Shown here one piece after another: positions 32,655-44,429 of a stretch of DNA of 64,000 bases. Each line of letters begins with the position of its first letter. Position 1 is the stretch's first letter. This stretch comes from Erpobdella octoculata (Eukaryota; Annelida; Clitellata; Hirudinida; Erpobdellidae). Where the stretch lies: positions 1-64,000 of the forward strand of contig CAXBUH010000001.1 in NCBI GenBank assembly GCA_963978895.1. Direction: 5' to 3'. The notes beneath the pieces were generated by a model that was given only the letters and a program-made list of their open reading frames with translations, was not told the origin of the DNA and ran no database searches. A program made the position numbers and the translations under genes.

Positions 32655-34133
32655 CCACTGATCTCTATAATATAACTGGATTGCGCTTAGACCTGCCTGG
32701 GAGTCGCCGCTGGTCGCCATTTTGGAACTCTTAGGCCACGCCTACCTACCTGATGCTATTGACGGAATATTTTTTGAAGTGTAAAAATACCGAATTTCGC
32801 TGCTAGTAATAGCTTTAATAAACAATATAAGGGAGCAAAACAGTCATTTTATTTGTAAATACGTAATTAATGCAGTTTTCTAGCAAAGTTTATTTGCCGC
32901 CAGGGCTATATTTAGCAACACTGGCGTAAGGAGTTTGGCTGAGCAACCTTATTACTGCCTAAATAATTTAATGTGAGCCTCAAACTCATGTTGAAAGGTT
33001 TAAAAAATAGTTTTTGTTTAAGTTTTAAGTTCGCAAAGATGAAATGTAGAATTTCTGTCTTTGTTTCTAGCCTCGTTGAATGCTAGGAAAGCAGTAGCAC
33101 AAAAATTTTAAAAAAAATTAATTGATACATTTTGAAAAACAATTTAAACAAAAAACATAATATGCAAACAACTATTTAATCGTACAATTTATTTTCACAA
33201 AGATATTTCGATTTTAAGATCATCAATCGCAACATCAGTTCAGCCTTGCTAAAGCATCCAAAAAGTGGGTTTGTGGGAATAGAATACGCCTTAGTCGGCC
33301 TTAGTTATAGAATGGAGCCGGGCATAGCAAGAACCTTCACATCATATCACATGCAGCCCATTGCTACAAAAACCTCAAGTCATTAGTTTGTATATAAATC
33401 AATTAATATTTAAAGAATACAAATAAAATAAAACAACAACGAAATGGCTATTAGCTAACGTGTTTTGCTGCTGTGCGGATGTGCTGCGTTGCACGTTAAA
33501 TTACCTCAATGCCTGAATCAAATTAAACACCTTTACGAATGATAAAAATTAAATGAAATTTAAATATGTTATAGTTTACATGTAACTTATTTAGCCTAAA
33601 CTAAATATATTATTCGCTGACCAATTGTTATAGACATAGGTAACACACAAGATACCGTTTACTTTGAACAAATGCTCAAAGAAAATGTGCTTATTGAATT
33701 TTTGTATATACACAAGATAACTTCCTACTACATCTCACAAACATTTTGATGTTAAAAATTACTAAATAGATTCAAAACTTTTAGAGTAATACAGTTTCTT
33801 GTACAACCTATTCTGCACTTGCTAAACCAAAGCGGGGCGATTTTGTTGTGGTGATCTACAAAGCGTTTCATGATAGTTACCGAATAACTATCATATTGAC
33901 CGTATTAAAAAAATTTGAAAAATACTGAATAACTAAATAAAATTTGTTATTTTCAAGTAAAATAAATAAATTTAATTAAAACCCCTTAATTATTCGTATA
34001 TCATGCGACGATCGACGTAAAGACGACGGCTGCATTGGTTATTGAGAGTGGTAAAATGGCGGCAGACTGGCGACAACATTTCTATTGCAATAATGGGCTA
34101 AGCGCAATCCAGTTATATTATAGAGATCAGTGG
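32655..34133 (+). mobile_element. THAP/P-like DNA transposon, copy 3, both ends present
   Basis: 1479 bp with the same 36-bp terminal inverted repeats. TTTTTC flanks both sides (32649-32654 and 34134-34139). The unoccupied sequence cctagtttttcctactacct exists at 31241-31260, which fixes the insertion point. No intact transposase; a THAP-like exon near 32790 is degraded (ATACCGAATTTCGC where the MITE has ATGCCAAATTGCGC). Confidence 0.9.
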
Positions 34134-34149
34134 TTTTTCCTACTACCTG

Positions 34150-34950
34150 ACGGCAGGTGTTAACGAGTAGCCACTTTGCATATTTTGCATAATTAGTCAC
34201 AGTGAGCTAGACTCGATTGTCAATCTCAGCGTTTATTTACGTTTCGGTTTGTTTTTTTTTTTTTTTTTATAATAGTTTATAGTCCTTTACACCAGGTGTT
34301 TTAAGACTGAAATGGCTGTCTGTAGGAAGCACCTAAGTACTTCCTGTCGTGGATCATAATTTGTTCTTTTTAATTTTTCCCTCCTCCTTTCTCCAGGCTT
34401 GGGACTGGCTTGCAAATGCAAGGCGGAGTTACGTTTCGGTTTGCTTGGAGAAATTGGTATACGGTCTGACGTTTTATTCGATAACTTTTTAATTTAATTA
34501 CTTTTAGAAGCGTAAGTTACATTGTTGGATTTGATATTGAATTATCTAAAAACTAGCTTCTCGGATATTCCCAGTGCAGCAGTTACAAAAAGTTCGCATT
34601 TCTCAAAGAGGAGCCAAGGTGATTTTATGCAGTTTTCGTCAGCAAATCGTCGTTTTTGGCTTATAACTTTTTTATCTGTTGAACCGAAGAAAACCCAAAT
34701 ATACTATTTGATGCCATTTTGTAAACCCCATACAGCAATGTATAGCACAATGTGCACGCAATTATTTTTAATTAGCACTGCCATCCTCGAGGCTAACTTC
34801 ACACACATATGAGTACATGGTCAGTTTCAATAATGTATAGCACAGCCCCAGTGCACTCAATTATTTTTAATTTTTAATTAGCACTGCCAGCCTCGAGGCT
34901 AACTTTCCACACGTTGTACTGATGTACTCAAAGCATCGCTAGTTTCGGAT
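34150..34950 (+). repeat. interspersed repeat family R1, copy 1
   Basis: Shared landmarks with copies at 38.1, 44.9-45.4 (inverted) and 46.3-46.8 kb: gagtagccactttgcata, cgtttcggtttg, tcggatattcccagtgcagc, tcgtcgtttttggcttataac and gcctcgaggctaac. A frame of 96 codons at 34522 exists in this copy but is not conserved as a protein elsewhere. Class unknown. Confidence 0.75.
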
Positions 34951-34997
34951 GTGTTCTTTTTATTCACCAGGTTATCAAAACCACACTCACCCTAGGC

Positions 34998-35146
34998 ATT
35001 TTTTAATTTATCAAATATTTCCGTTATGCGTTTTTTTATTCACCCGATGAACGCTCTGGTTTCACTTCGGCTTAGAGCAGGGTTTTTTCAAGTGAATAAA
35101 AAACTTGTAATGGAGAAATTTGATAAATTAAAAAATGCTTTTGTGA
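34998..35146. repeat. inverted repeat, about 57-bp arms
   Basis: gcattttttaatttatcaaa at the left matches the reverse complement of tttgataaattaaaaaatgc at the right, with imperfect continuation (tttttattcac/gtgaataaaaa). Confidence 0.75.
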
Positions 35147-35209
35147 CTTGGTTCAGTTTTCAGTTCATATCTTTCCACGTCTCATAATAACGAAAAATGT
35201 AAAAAAAAT

Positions 35210-36235
35210 GTTTGATAATTTATAGAGCGCCTTTTCCGGGTTGTTCAAAGGCGCTGTTCTTATACACAGGCTTGCGGAGCCGCCATTTTCTTCCACGGCT
35301 CGGCTCCGGCTCCCGAAAATTTGACCGCTCGGCTCCCGGCTCCGGCTCCCTATAAAGGGGGTGTCACACGAGACAAAATTGCGCAAACTTTTCACTGAAA
35401 CATTTTTAACTGTTTATACTTACACTTTATTAGTTTATCTACTCTACTTATATGATAATTGTTAAATATTAAAACCGACCATTTTGTTTTTAGTCAATTT
35501 TAAATGTATACGAAAGGGTACGTTTTGTTTTTTGGCGCAGCAAAAATTTAATTTTAAATGCTTGATAAAATTATTCACAGAGTTAAAATATTTTTACTAT
35601 AAAGTTAAAATAATATGCAATTTAAAAAATTGTAATTATTTTATAAGAATATAAACACTCATCAAACGAAAGCAAATCTTGAAGCGCATCTCGAGTGTGT
35701 ATTTGGAACATAATTGTATTAATTTTTAATGCAGTTTTAAAAATTTTGAATAAAATAAAAAAAAGTCCAAAAATAACAATGTAACCAAAAACAGAGTTTG
35801 GCAGGTAAACAAACTAAAACGAAACGAAAACAATTCATTAAAGATTTCTTGTGGTGATGTGCGCGCGCGCTATCATTTGATTGAAGGCTGTTGCTGTTGT
35901 GACGTTTGTATAATATTAAAACATTTCAAATTTGAGGGTGATAAACAATCAAATAATTTTAGAATTTCAAAGCTTTTCATCTTGAAAAAATTCTGCTCAT
36001 ATAAAAAAATTTTGGGAGCCGGAGCCGCCAGATATTTTCGGCTCTGGCTCTGGCTCCGGCTCCCACAAAAATTAGCGGCTCCGGCTCGGCTCCGCAAGCC
36101 TGCTTATACATGCCCCACGGAGAGAACGATTTTACCCACTAAGTTTCCGTTGACATGGGTTACTAGGCAGTGAGTGGGAGTCAAATGGTGAAGCTCTCAC
36201 ATTCAAGGCTTACACTCTACCAACTCAGCTAACCT
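35210..36235 (-). mobile_element. tRNA-derived SINE split by a hAT element
   Basis: On the minus strand the head at 36235-36160 reads GGTTAGCTGAGTTGGTAGAG, an almost perfect tRNA A box, with a B-box-like ATTTGACTCC about 45 bp on. The body breaks at 36103. It resumes at 35266 after the hAT insertion with AACAGCGCCTTTGAACAACC and AAAAGGCGCTCTATAAATT, a tail style shared with L2-mobilised SINEs. Confidence 0.7.
35267..36102. mobile_element. hAT-type MITE with an 8-bp target duplication
   Basis: The ends are CAGGCTTGCGGAGCCG and CGGCTCCGCAAGCCTG. CTTATACA flanks both sides (35259-35266 and 36103-36110). Subterminal GGCTCC repeats lie in opposite orientations. The interior is AT-rich and lacks a transposase frame. 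Confidence 0.9.
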
Positions 36236-36605
36236 AGCACCTCATCATCATCATTTATTTTTGAAACATCCCTATTCCACACTATGTTAGGGTTGGACGT
36301 TTTTTACATATCAGGCCCCTCCACAAGTCACAATCCAGGGCAGACTGTCACTTCAGGCCGAGCTCATAAATTCTTCTTCAAGCCCATAGCTAACTTTTCA
36401 CTTTCGTCTAGGCCAAGAAAAGAAAGCGCGGACCTTGTTTGACCGGGCGACGTCCGAGCCGGCATGAAATTCTTTGTTTTGTTACCCATATGGAATTTGG
36501 AGCAAAGTTTTACCCGGATGCCCTTCCTGCGAACCTTCCTTTAGTCGCCTTTTACGACACGCATAGGAGGATACACGGTGGTTCTATTCTAACGGCCCGA
36601 ACCAT
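36236..36605 (-). mobile_element. LINE 3' end fragment with (ATG)n tail
   Basis: Minus strand ends CAGTCTGCCCTGGATTGTGA...TTGTGGAGGGGCC...AATGATGATGATG, matching the 3' end of the LINE at 38255-38755. Further in it carries gcgactaaaggaaggttcgc and ggaagggcatccgg, phrases common in invertebrate LINE 3' regions. No coding frame remains. Confidence 0.7.
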
Positions 36606-36609
36606 AAAG

Positions 36610-37230
36610 CTTTGAGATAAGATAGCTTTGTCTCAGTTTACACATAAACCAACCTATATTTCAAGGTACACACTATTTTTCTATAAGCAACTATCCTGAT
36701 AAGATTTGACTGAGCAAAAGTTAGAAAAACAAATTTTTAAATATTTTTTTATGGGTAATTTCCTAGTATAGCGTCATGGGCTGATTTCGACGAGAAATGA
36801 CCGGTTTTTTAACGTAAATGATATTCAAAACATAAGTAAAGACTATGTACAACAAAAATAATAAAAACAAAAATTATAGCACTTTTGAACATTTAAAAAT
36901 TGCTCCCAAAGCTAAAATGTAGTTCATGGTGAAGATCTATTTGTCAATAGCGATAGAAGTGAACAGTTGGAATAAAGAAAATAAAAATTAAGCCCAATTT
37001 AATAGAAATAGACAATTTAGGAAAAGAAATAAAAAAATTAAATTATTGAAGTTAAAAACTTAAAAATAATAGTTTGTTTTACAAGTACGAGTTTCGTAAT
37101 CGCTCCATGTCTAAAACAGTTTCTTTAAATGCGGTGGTTCAGTCAATATGCCTTAAGACAAATAAAAAAAACATTAAGAACAATAAATTAGCAGCCGAAC
37201 ACCAAGAAAAAATAAAATAGTATCAAAGTA
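36610..37230. other. AT-rich stretch, no gene seen
   Basis: Nothing recognised. Confidence 0.4.
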
Positions 37231-37327
37231 AAAGTACTTGGTTGTCTTTATTACGGTTTCGACCATATTTCTTGGAGCAGAAATTCTGAGTTTTAGAGGT
37301 CATGATGGCTACTATTATCGTGTGAAG

Positions 37328-37412
37328 GGCGAAAGAGCGACCGGAAGCGGGAAAGCGACCGGAAGCGGGAAAGCGACCGGGAGCGGAAAAGCAACCGGGA
37401 GCGGGAGAGCGT
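37328..37412. repeat. GGGAGCGGGAAAGCGACC minisatellite
   Basis: Five copies of an 18-bp unit (aagcgaccgggagcggga type). Related text recurs at 37815-37945, 42800-43010 (complement) and 43660-43830, always next to gacaagcattagaaaaacct and ccccgttagt. It is a variable part of one interspersed element. Confidence 0.8.
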
Positions 37413-37429
37413 TAGTATAGTTAGTATAT

Positions 37430-37673
37430 TATATCCAATGATTGAGAATTCAGATTCGGACGCAGCAAATTTGAAAGTTTTGTGGTTGGTTTCAACCAAA
37501 ACTACTATGCTAGGCTTTTTTTCCATTGACATTAAAACATTTATCAGTTCTTCTCTCTTATTTGAATAACAGTCTATATTTGTGTATAAACATGTTATTT
37601 TTTCATTGTTGAGTATATCTACCTTTGAGTTCTCTTTTCTACCATCGATTTTCTTTTTCTCAATTTTATCCAT
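37430..37673 (-). pseudogene. LINE endonuclease N-terminal fragment
   Basis: Frame with ITCLYTNIDCYSNKREELIN, then PSIVVLVETNHKTF and FSIIGYN. These are the early motifs of LINE exonuclease-endonuclease-phosphatase domains, including the catalytic Glu in VETN. Truncated after about 80 codons, where it meets the minisatellite element. Confidence 0.7.
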
Positions 37674-37814
37674 TCTTGCTATATTTTTTTAAATTGTCTA
37701 TTTTTTTGGTGGTTTCAGCTTTAGTATTCATTTTGTCAACTGACTTCTATAATTCATTGGTATTTTTGCATATTTTGTCTTTACTTGAACAGGGCCTCCA
37801 TATGGGTTAATCTG

Positions 37815-37945
37815 GCCCTGGGGAGCGGGAAAGCGACCGGGAGTGAAAAAGCGACCGGGAACGGGAGAGCAAATGTGGAAGGAAACGGGAGCGAGAGAGA
37901 CAAGCATTAGAAAAACCTCTAAAAACCCGGGGCAACGCCTGGTAT
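37815..37945. repeat. second piece of the minisatellite-bearing element
   Basis: Carries gcgaccggga units, then gacaagcattagaaaaacct and ccccggggcaacgcc-like ending. Confidence 0.6.
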
Positions 37946-38254
37946 CCCGTTAGTTTCTTGACAAAGTATCGCAAAAGTCTTTAACGATAAAGTATTAGTT
38001 TTCTAGAGTATTGCAGAAAACATTTTACGATAGAGTGTTGCAACAAATATTTGTTGATAGAACGAAACGTAAACTAGCAATACAATTGGACAAACAGCAG
38101 CAGGAGGTGTTAACGAGTAGCCACTTTGCATAATAGCCGCAGTGAGGAAGACTCGTTTGTCCAATCGTATTGCTTCTTTACGTTTCGTTTTTCTGGGAGA
38201 AATTGGTATGCGGTCCGACATTTTATTTGATAACTTTTTTATTTATTAAGTTAT

Positions 38255-38755
38255 AGACTACTTATGGTGCATCCTTTCATGTGAAAGGAAAGGTGTATAG
38301 GGCTTGTGTTCAAAATGTCCTTGTTTATGGCACTGAAACATGGTCTATGAAGGTGGAGAATGTACGAAGTTTAGAAAGGGCAGATGGTTAGATGGATGTG
38401 TGGTGTTTCGTTGAATGATCATGCACACAGTGTGGATTTGTATAGCCTTCTGGATGTTCCTTGTGTGGCTGATGTGGTGAGGCGTGGAAGACTGAGGTGG
38501 TTTGGACATTTGGAACATAAAAGTGCAGATGATTGGGTTTCGGCATGTAGAGATGTGGATGTTGCAGGAGTGAAAAGTAAAGATAGAAGTAGGAAGACTT
38601 GGTGGGAATGTGTGAAGAAAGACATGGATGAGCTCGGCCTTAAGCGGCAGTCTGCCCTGAATCGTGACTTGTGGAGGGGCCTGATATGGAAAAAATGTCC
38701 AATCCTAGCCTAGCGTGGAAAAGGGACGTTTCAAAAGTAAATGATGATGATGATA
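38255..38755 (+). mobile_element. 5'-truncated LINE insertion with (ATG)n tail
   Basis: Inserted into repeat R1. The coding part is the last ORF segment, and the 3' end is aagtaaatgatgatgatgat. A second copy of this 3' end is at 36236-36605. Confidence 0.75.
38384..38713 (+). pseudogene. LINE ORF2 C-terminal segment
   Basis: 109 codons with VVRRGRLRWFGHLEHK, SRKTWWECVKKDMDELGLK and ALNRDLWRGLI. This is the standard post-RT tail of many invertebrate LINEs. RT core absent. The frame is open across the whole fragment. Confidence 0.8.
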
Positions 38756-39077
38756 TAAGCGAGAATTACATTGTTGGGTTTGAAATTGAATTATCTAAAA
38801 TCATGCGTCTCGGATATTCCCAGTGCAGCAGTTGAAAAAAAGTTATATTATCACAAAGAAGAGCTAAGGTTTTATAGAAAACTTGCAAAACTTTTAAAAG
38901 ATGTTGAGCACTGCAGAAAAAAACAAAAATTTTGATGCATTGAATGCATCAAACAATCGCCGAAGGACTTCAGGATGTGCTAGAGGAGTTCAACCCGTGG
39001 GGATCAATTGAGAAAATTGTTTCCGACACAAAAAACGTAAATACTTAAAAAAAACTGGTGTTGTTCTGCTGCACCAA

Positions 39078-39500
39078 ATGTTTCAAGAGAAAAGTTACCA
39101 CAAACCCAAGTTCTTCAGTTGCCAGCACCATGTACTGGATCGCGTTCTTTGCCTTATCATGGACGATGAACTCCATGGTTCGACTAAATTACCGAACATT
39201 GAGTACTTCTTTGTGCAGGATTTGATGAGTAATTATGGTAAATTTAAAAAAGCCTTCAACAACAGTAAAACTGAGATTAAGGAAACAGGCGGATGGAGAG
39301 ACGACATAAAGTTTCTCTACCACCTCACTCGTGTCTTCGTGAAGTTTCAACAGATCCCCAATCTCAGCAATGCACGCTGGAACTCTCATGCCATTCTAGC
39401 CCCTCTCGTGTTTATTTTTCTGCCGGAAACCTGGAAGATGCTGCATAAAGTCTGTTCATTCATTTCCTACTTATGGGCTGACCATTTGCTCAGCAGTTAA
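39078..39500 (+). pseudogene. transposase-like fragment, probably hAT-related
   Basis: 140 codons with FFSCQHHVLDRVLCLIMDDE, PNIEYFFVQDLMSNYGK, GWRDDIKFLYHLTRVF and NLSNARWNSHAILA. These strings resemble a group of transposon-derived proteins widespread in invertebrates. I am fairly sure it is transposon-derived but unsure of the superfamily. It lacks an obvious N-terminus and ends early. Confidence 0.5.
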
Positions 39501-39504
39501 TTGT

Positions 39505-39900
39505 TCAGAACTGAAGATTTCTATATACTATTTGCAGCTCTGAATGACTATCCAAAAAGTCTCAACTGCTTGAATCTCCAATTAACATTGCCCCAGCAAT
39601 CAGTGCTGTGATAGTTCGATCAATGTTTTGCAAGACTTGCATGACTCTTGCCACAACAAGGACAGCGTTCCACTCACAACAAGGACAACATTCCACTCAA
39701 CGTTCCTGTCTAATGACAAATCTTGAATCCAGGTTGTAAAACATTTCTCTGCTTAGAGTTATCTCAACAATGCTCAAAAAAGCTGAAAAATAAACTTTTT
39801 AAAATCAATTTGTGTTTGAGATTTTTCATCAAATCACTTGGAAAGTAAGATTTTATAAAAGTTCATCAATTTATGATACAGGGATATGAAGTTGTAAAAA
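39505..39900. other. no gene seen
   Basis: Contains a short near-duplicate (acaaggacagcgttccactc / acaaggacaacattccactc). Confidence 0.4.
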
Positions 39901-39956
39901 AGTCATCACCCTAATGAATGAATGTTAGACAATATTTAAGGTGGCGTAAGTCCATG

Positions 39957-40622
39957 TTAATGGGCCTCAAGGCCACCGAACAGGTGTGTTTTGAGGACCT
40001 TTCTGAAGTCTTCAATGGTGCAAGCGGATGTGACTTCTGGTGGGAGTTGGTTCCAGATTCTTGGCCCAGCAACCTCAAATGACCTATCACGAGCACTCTT
40101 GAGACGCCCTGCCGGACTGAAGAGAAGCGACGACGAAGAGGATCGAAGTCGTTTTCGACATGGCATGTCATGTAGGCGTTGGAGTGATGAGGCAAGATAC
40201 TGTGGGGCCATCTCTCTGAGGCACTTGAAAATGATGAGTGCCAACTTAAACTCTATCCTGCGTTCAATTCTAAGCCAGTGAAGTTCGTGGAGTATTGGGG
40301 TAATGTGGTCATATTTGCGGCTTCTCGACGCGAGCCTGGCGGCAGCATTGATAACGGCCTGCAGGCGTCGAGTGAGGGTTTTGGGAAGCCCGACTAGAAC
40401 TGAGTTGCAGTAGTCGAGCCTCGAGAGTATCAATGAAGTGATTAGTGTTCTGATGGCGAACGCCGGAAGATGGGTCGCGACAGTTCTGATCTGGCGCAGC
40501 ATCATAAAGCATGCGCGTGTCACGTGACTAACGTGGGCGCGCATGGTCAGATCGGAGTCGAGAAAGATGCCCAGGTCTCTGACCGAAGAAGACGGCGTAA
40601 TCCGGTCATTTCCTAGGCGCAC
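39957..40622 (-). pseudogene. L2-type LINE C-terminal domain
   Basis: 221 codons: VRDLGIFLDSDLTM, LILSRLDYCNSVLVGLP, HELHWLRIERRIEFKLALI and FEVAGPRIWNQLPPEV. It is open to the stop and downstream of two nonsense codons that separate it from the RT core. Confidence 0.85.
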
Positions 40623-40820
40623 AGACTCAGATGGGCAGAGGTGATTCCGACGTCGGGTAGAAAACCAGATGGCTTCTGATTTGCCAGAATTTAGTTGGAG
40701 GCGACTTGATCACATCCATTGGTAGACATCATCGACACACGTCGAGACTGACGTAGAAAGTTCTGCAGCACCCCCAAAATCGCAGTGACCGTAGATCTGC
40801 GTATCGTCAGCGTAGAAATA

Positions 40821-41378
40821 TTACCTCAGCCTGTGATGATCAATGATCTTGGATAGATCAGCAGTATATATTGAGAAGAGAGTTGGACCTAAGACCGACC
40901 CCTGAGGAACTCCACAAGCAGTAAGGACTTTGGGGGAGGACGTGTCGCCGATCTTTATCCGAATTTCACGCCCGACGAGGTAGGACCACAGCCATTTGAG
41001 CTCTTCCCCACAAAATCCGAAGGAAGACAGCAATCTTTGGCGAAGCATGTCGTGGTCCACCGTGTCGAACGCAGCAGACAAATCCAGCAAGACAAGAAGA
41101 GTGAGCTGACCATGGTCGGCCGCCTCGAGAACGTCTGAGAAGACTCTAAGTGTGGCTGTCTCCGTTGAATGATGCCGACAGTAAGATGATGGATATGCAG
41201 GTAGAAGTTTGTTGTCATTGAGATGTTTAGTGATTCTGACAAGAATCAACTTCTCCAAGAATTTCGAAATGACGGATAGATTAGAAATGGGGCGATAAGA
41301 ACTGTTATCACCACTATCGAGGTTTGTTTTTTTTAGAATTGGGGTTATGTACGATTTTTTGAAGGATTGATGAAGCAA
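40821..41378 (-). pseudogene. L2-type LINE reverse transcriptase core
   Basis: 186 codons: YRPISNLSVISKFLEKLI, LVLLDLSAAFDTVDHDML, CGVPQGSVLGPTLFSIY. A TAA at about 40822-40824 stops the frame immediately before the catalytic YFYADDTQIYG, which reads on in the same frame. A second stop (TGA, about 40702) follows. Confidence 0.88.
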
Positions 41379-41527
41379 GCCTTCGCTGATGGAAGTAAGT
41401 TTAATGTGTAACTAACAAGCGGCTGATGCTATCGCAATTGCAAACGTTTAAAAAAAATTAATGCACGCTATCTATTGCTTAGATATGTCAAATTGAATTT
41501 CATGACGATGCGCTTAACTTTGTTATA

Positions 41528-42756
41528 CAGTAAAACCTCTCTTATGCGACTTCTCCATTGTAACGTAAAATCGATCTTATAAGTGGGAGTTTCGCATAAG
41601 AGAAAAAATAGCATTTTCTTTAGAAATAACAAAGAGTAATCAGTAGTTTTTTTTAAAGTTAACTAACAGTCATATAAAAAAGTTATGATTTAAAATAGTT
41701 CCAGATTGTTTGTTGTTTTAAATAAATTTAACATTACCCATCTCCAAAAATGCTTTAATGAGATGGCTCGCTAGCGTACTGTTGTCGTGCTTACAATAAT
41801 ACTTTAAAGGCTTATTAACATATAAAATTGCAGTTTGACTGTTAATGAATTCATCATCCGAATCTTTTGAATCAATGTCTTCAATGTTTCCTCTTCTTGT
41901 TCAACCACGACTGGGACACCTTAGACATTTGAACTTGTTGGCTCATTAGCATCACAATTGACATACTCTTCAAAATTGACTCCCGTCAGGATTGGATGGT
42001 TTGCCATATCATCATCAAATTCTAGAACCTCTGCAGAATTTGTGATATCACATGGACCGAAACAGCATTTACGAAGGCACTTTGTGATTGTGTCTTCTTT
42101 GACACTGAGCCATGAAACTCGAAGCCAAATTATGGCGTCGAGTAATGTAATAGATTTTGCCACCCGTTGAGTTTTTGCAGTTTGGTCATTGTTCAGCTTA
42201 CTTATTAAATGATGTAAAAACATCTTCTGACAATTCAACTTCACATTTTGAATAATGCGGCATCACATGGCTGTAATTTGGATGTGGTTTTCTTAGGAAG
42301 AAATTGAACTTTTATGTTCAAGAGATCAATGTTACCATGGGCAGAACAGTTATCGATGAAAAGTAAAACATGTCGATTTTGTAGTTTAAATTTGTTGGTA
42401 ATGTGGTTAAGCCACTCGGAGAATATTTTGGATGTCATTAAGGCTTTCTTCCAGTAATAAACTACACTTAGTGATGACAGTTCAAAGAAAAAGGAAAATT
42501 AACAAAATCTCACTGGCTTTTATTACACATACCTACAATCAATATCAAGGGCTTTCATCTACTGCAGGTCGCATAATAGAGTTATTTATGCAAATAATGC
42601 CGCAAAAACAAGGTCGTTGGTCGCATTACGGAGTTTGTCGCATAAGAGAAACAGATTAGTATGGAAGAGTAAGAGAATTTCAATCTGTTCAAAATTTGTA
42701 GGTCGTATAAGCACTAAAGTCGTATAACGGGGGGTCGTATAAGCATGGTCCTACTG
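41528..42756 (-). mobile_element. pogo/Tigger-type DNA transposon with TA target duplication
   Basis: The ends are CAGTAAAACCTC and its imperfect complement ending GGTCCTACTG, flanked by TA on both sides (41526-41527 and 42757-42758). Subterminal repeats of the gcgacttctc / gtcgtataa type are present. Encloses a broken transposase on the minus strand. Confidence 0.85.
41921..42438 (-). pseudogene. pogo/Tigger transposase (DDE_1) C-terminal half
   Basis: Two frames. The first (42241-42438) has SEWLNHITNKF, then HVLLFIDNCSAHG, containing a catalytic Asp, then VQFLPKKTTSKLQPCDAALF, the signature of pogo/Tigger transposases. After a frameshift near 42240 the second frame (41921-42244) gives VAKSITLLDAIIWLRVSWLS and TITKCLRKCCFG. 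The N-terminal CENP-B-type DNA-binding region and the first catalytic Asp are not preserved. Confidence 0.85.
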
Positions 42757-43030
42757 TATTTATTTAAAACTAGCGGGGGTACCCGGCGTTGCTGGGGTTT
42801 TTAGAGGTTTTTCTAATGCTTGTCTTTCTTGCTCCCCTTTCCTTCCCCACTTGCTCTCCCGTTCTCGGTCGCTTTCTTGCTCCCGGTCGCTTTCCTACTT
42901 GCTTTTTTATCTCGGTCGCTTTCCCGATTTCGCTTGCTATCCCGTTCCGGTCGCTTTCCCGATTTCGCTTGCTTTCCCGCTCGTTCTTTCGCTCTCAGTT
43001 GCTTTTCCGTTCCCATTCATTTATGTATAT

Positions 43031-43034
43031 GTGA

Positions 43035-43125
<91 letters not shown>
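43031..43125. repeat. (TA)n tract
   Basis: About 95 bp of TA. Confidence 0.97.
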
Positions 43126-43126
<1 letters not shown>

Positions 43127-43386
43127 CGAATAAACTGTGGAATCAATTTATCTTTGAGACACGCTCCAAGAAACACAACTCGCCATTTTTTTATATATAT
43201 ATATAAATAAGATTATGTGTGTGTAACTTATGCATTGCGCCACCATTCATCTGATTGTAATGAAATTTTTACACAAGCTTGAGAGTCAATGGAGGAAGGT
43301 TTTAGTGAAAAAAAAATTAAATCGGTCACAAAATGAGCGGAGTGGAGCAGGAGAGTGACCGGGAACTATATATATATATATATATT

Positions 43387-43660
<274 letters not shown>

Positions 43661-43894
43661 AATGAACGGGAACGGGAAAGCGACCGGGAACGGGAAAAGG
43701 CGGAAAAGCGACCGAGATCAAAAAGAGCAAGCAGGAAAGAGAAAGGGAGCGGGAAAGCTACCGGGAGCGAGAAACTGACCGGGAATGGGAGAGCAAGTGG
43801 GGAAGGAAACTGGAGCGAGAGAGACAAGCATTAGAAAAACCTCTAAAAACCCCAGGCAACGCCGGGTCCCCCGTTAGTATATAATATATATATC

Positions 43895-43990
43895 TATAAA
43901 AAAATTGATTGCACTTTTCGCGAGCCCACAGTTTTAGCACAGAAGAGATGCATGCGGCTCGCGAGTCATGGTTTGGCCACTCCTGGTACA
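43895..43990 (-). repeat. hAT-type terminal region
   Basis: Minus strand: CCAGGAGTGGCCAAACCATG, then gactcgcgagccgcatgc, a phrase typical of hAT MITE ends. Partner end not found. Confidence 0.45.
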
Positions 43991-44109
43991 GAAACAAACA
44001 TTGTCCTTTATTTATAGAGAAGATAGATATTTTGCCGAAACCAGCAGGTAAATCCCGAATAAATAAATGTACTTCCACGTTTTTAACGGCTTTATTTTAT
44101 TTTGATCTG

Positions 44110-44428
44110 GAAGTCTGGATTAGTATTAAAAAGATTAATAGATTGTGCGAAAAGAAAATTAACAGAAAGTGGGCCAATGGGATGGAAGCTAAATCTGGTG
44201 AAGTGTGCACTTTTCAAAGGCAATGTGAAATATCTTGGTCATCTAGTTTCTGCCGAAGGGGTAGAAACCGACCCTGAGAAAATTGAAGCAGTTAACCATT
44301 GGCCTGTTCCGAGAAATTCTCAGGAATTAAGAAGCTTTCATGGTTTGTGCATATATTATAGACGTTTTGTGGCAAATTTGAAACACATTGGAACTTTTAT
44401 TACGATGCCATTTCTAGAATTAATGTAA
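44110..44428 (+). pseudogene. Gypsy reverse transcriptase fragment
   Basis: Reads GNVKYLGHLVSAEGVETDP, EKIEAVNHWPVPRNSQELRS and GLCIYYRRFVANLKHIG, the region after the RT catalytic box of Ty3/Gypsy pol. No flanking LTR or catalytic box. A short decayed piece. Confidence 0.85.
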
Positions 44429-44429
44429 T

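Larger units (their letters stand above)
38095..38900 (+). repeat. interspersed repeat family R1, copy 2, interrupted by a LINE
   Basis: Begins gtgttaacgagtagccac and ends after tcggatattcccagtgcagc; the middle is displaced by a LINE fragment at about 38255-38755. Confidence 0.7.
39900..41400 (-). mobile_element. L2-type LINE, 5'-truncated, broken
   Basis: RT to 3' end on the minus strand. The 3' terminus reads CCTTGAGGCCC...GACTTACGCCAC...AAATATTGTC and ends CATTCATTCATTAG. The same end is borrowed by the SINE at 50335-50537. Confidence 0.85.

Noticed and set aside
34522..34812. Frame of 96 codons in repeat R1 as a gene
   Set aside because: The equivalent DNA in the other R1 copies has different frames and stops.
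37238..37420. Frame with repeated ATGSGK, resembling nucleotide-binding P-loops
   Set aside because: It is the translation of an 18-bp minisatellite. No surrounding domain.
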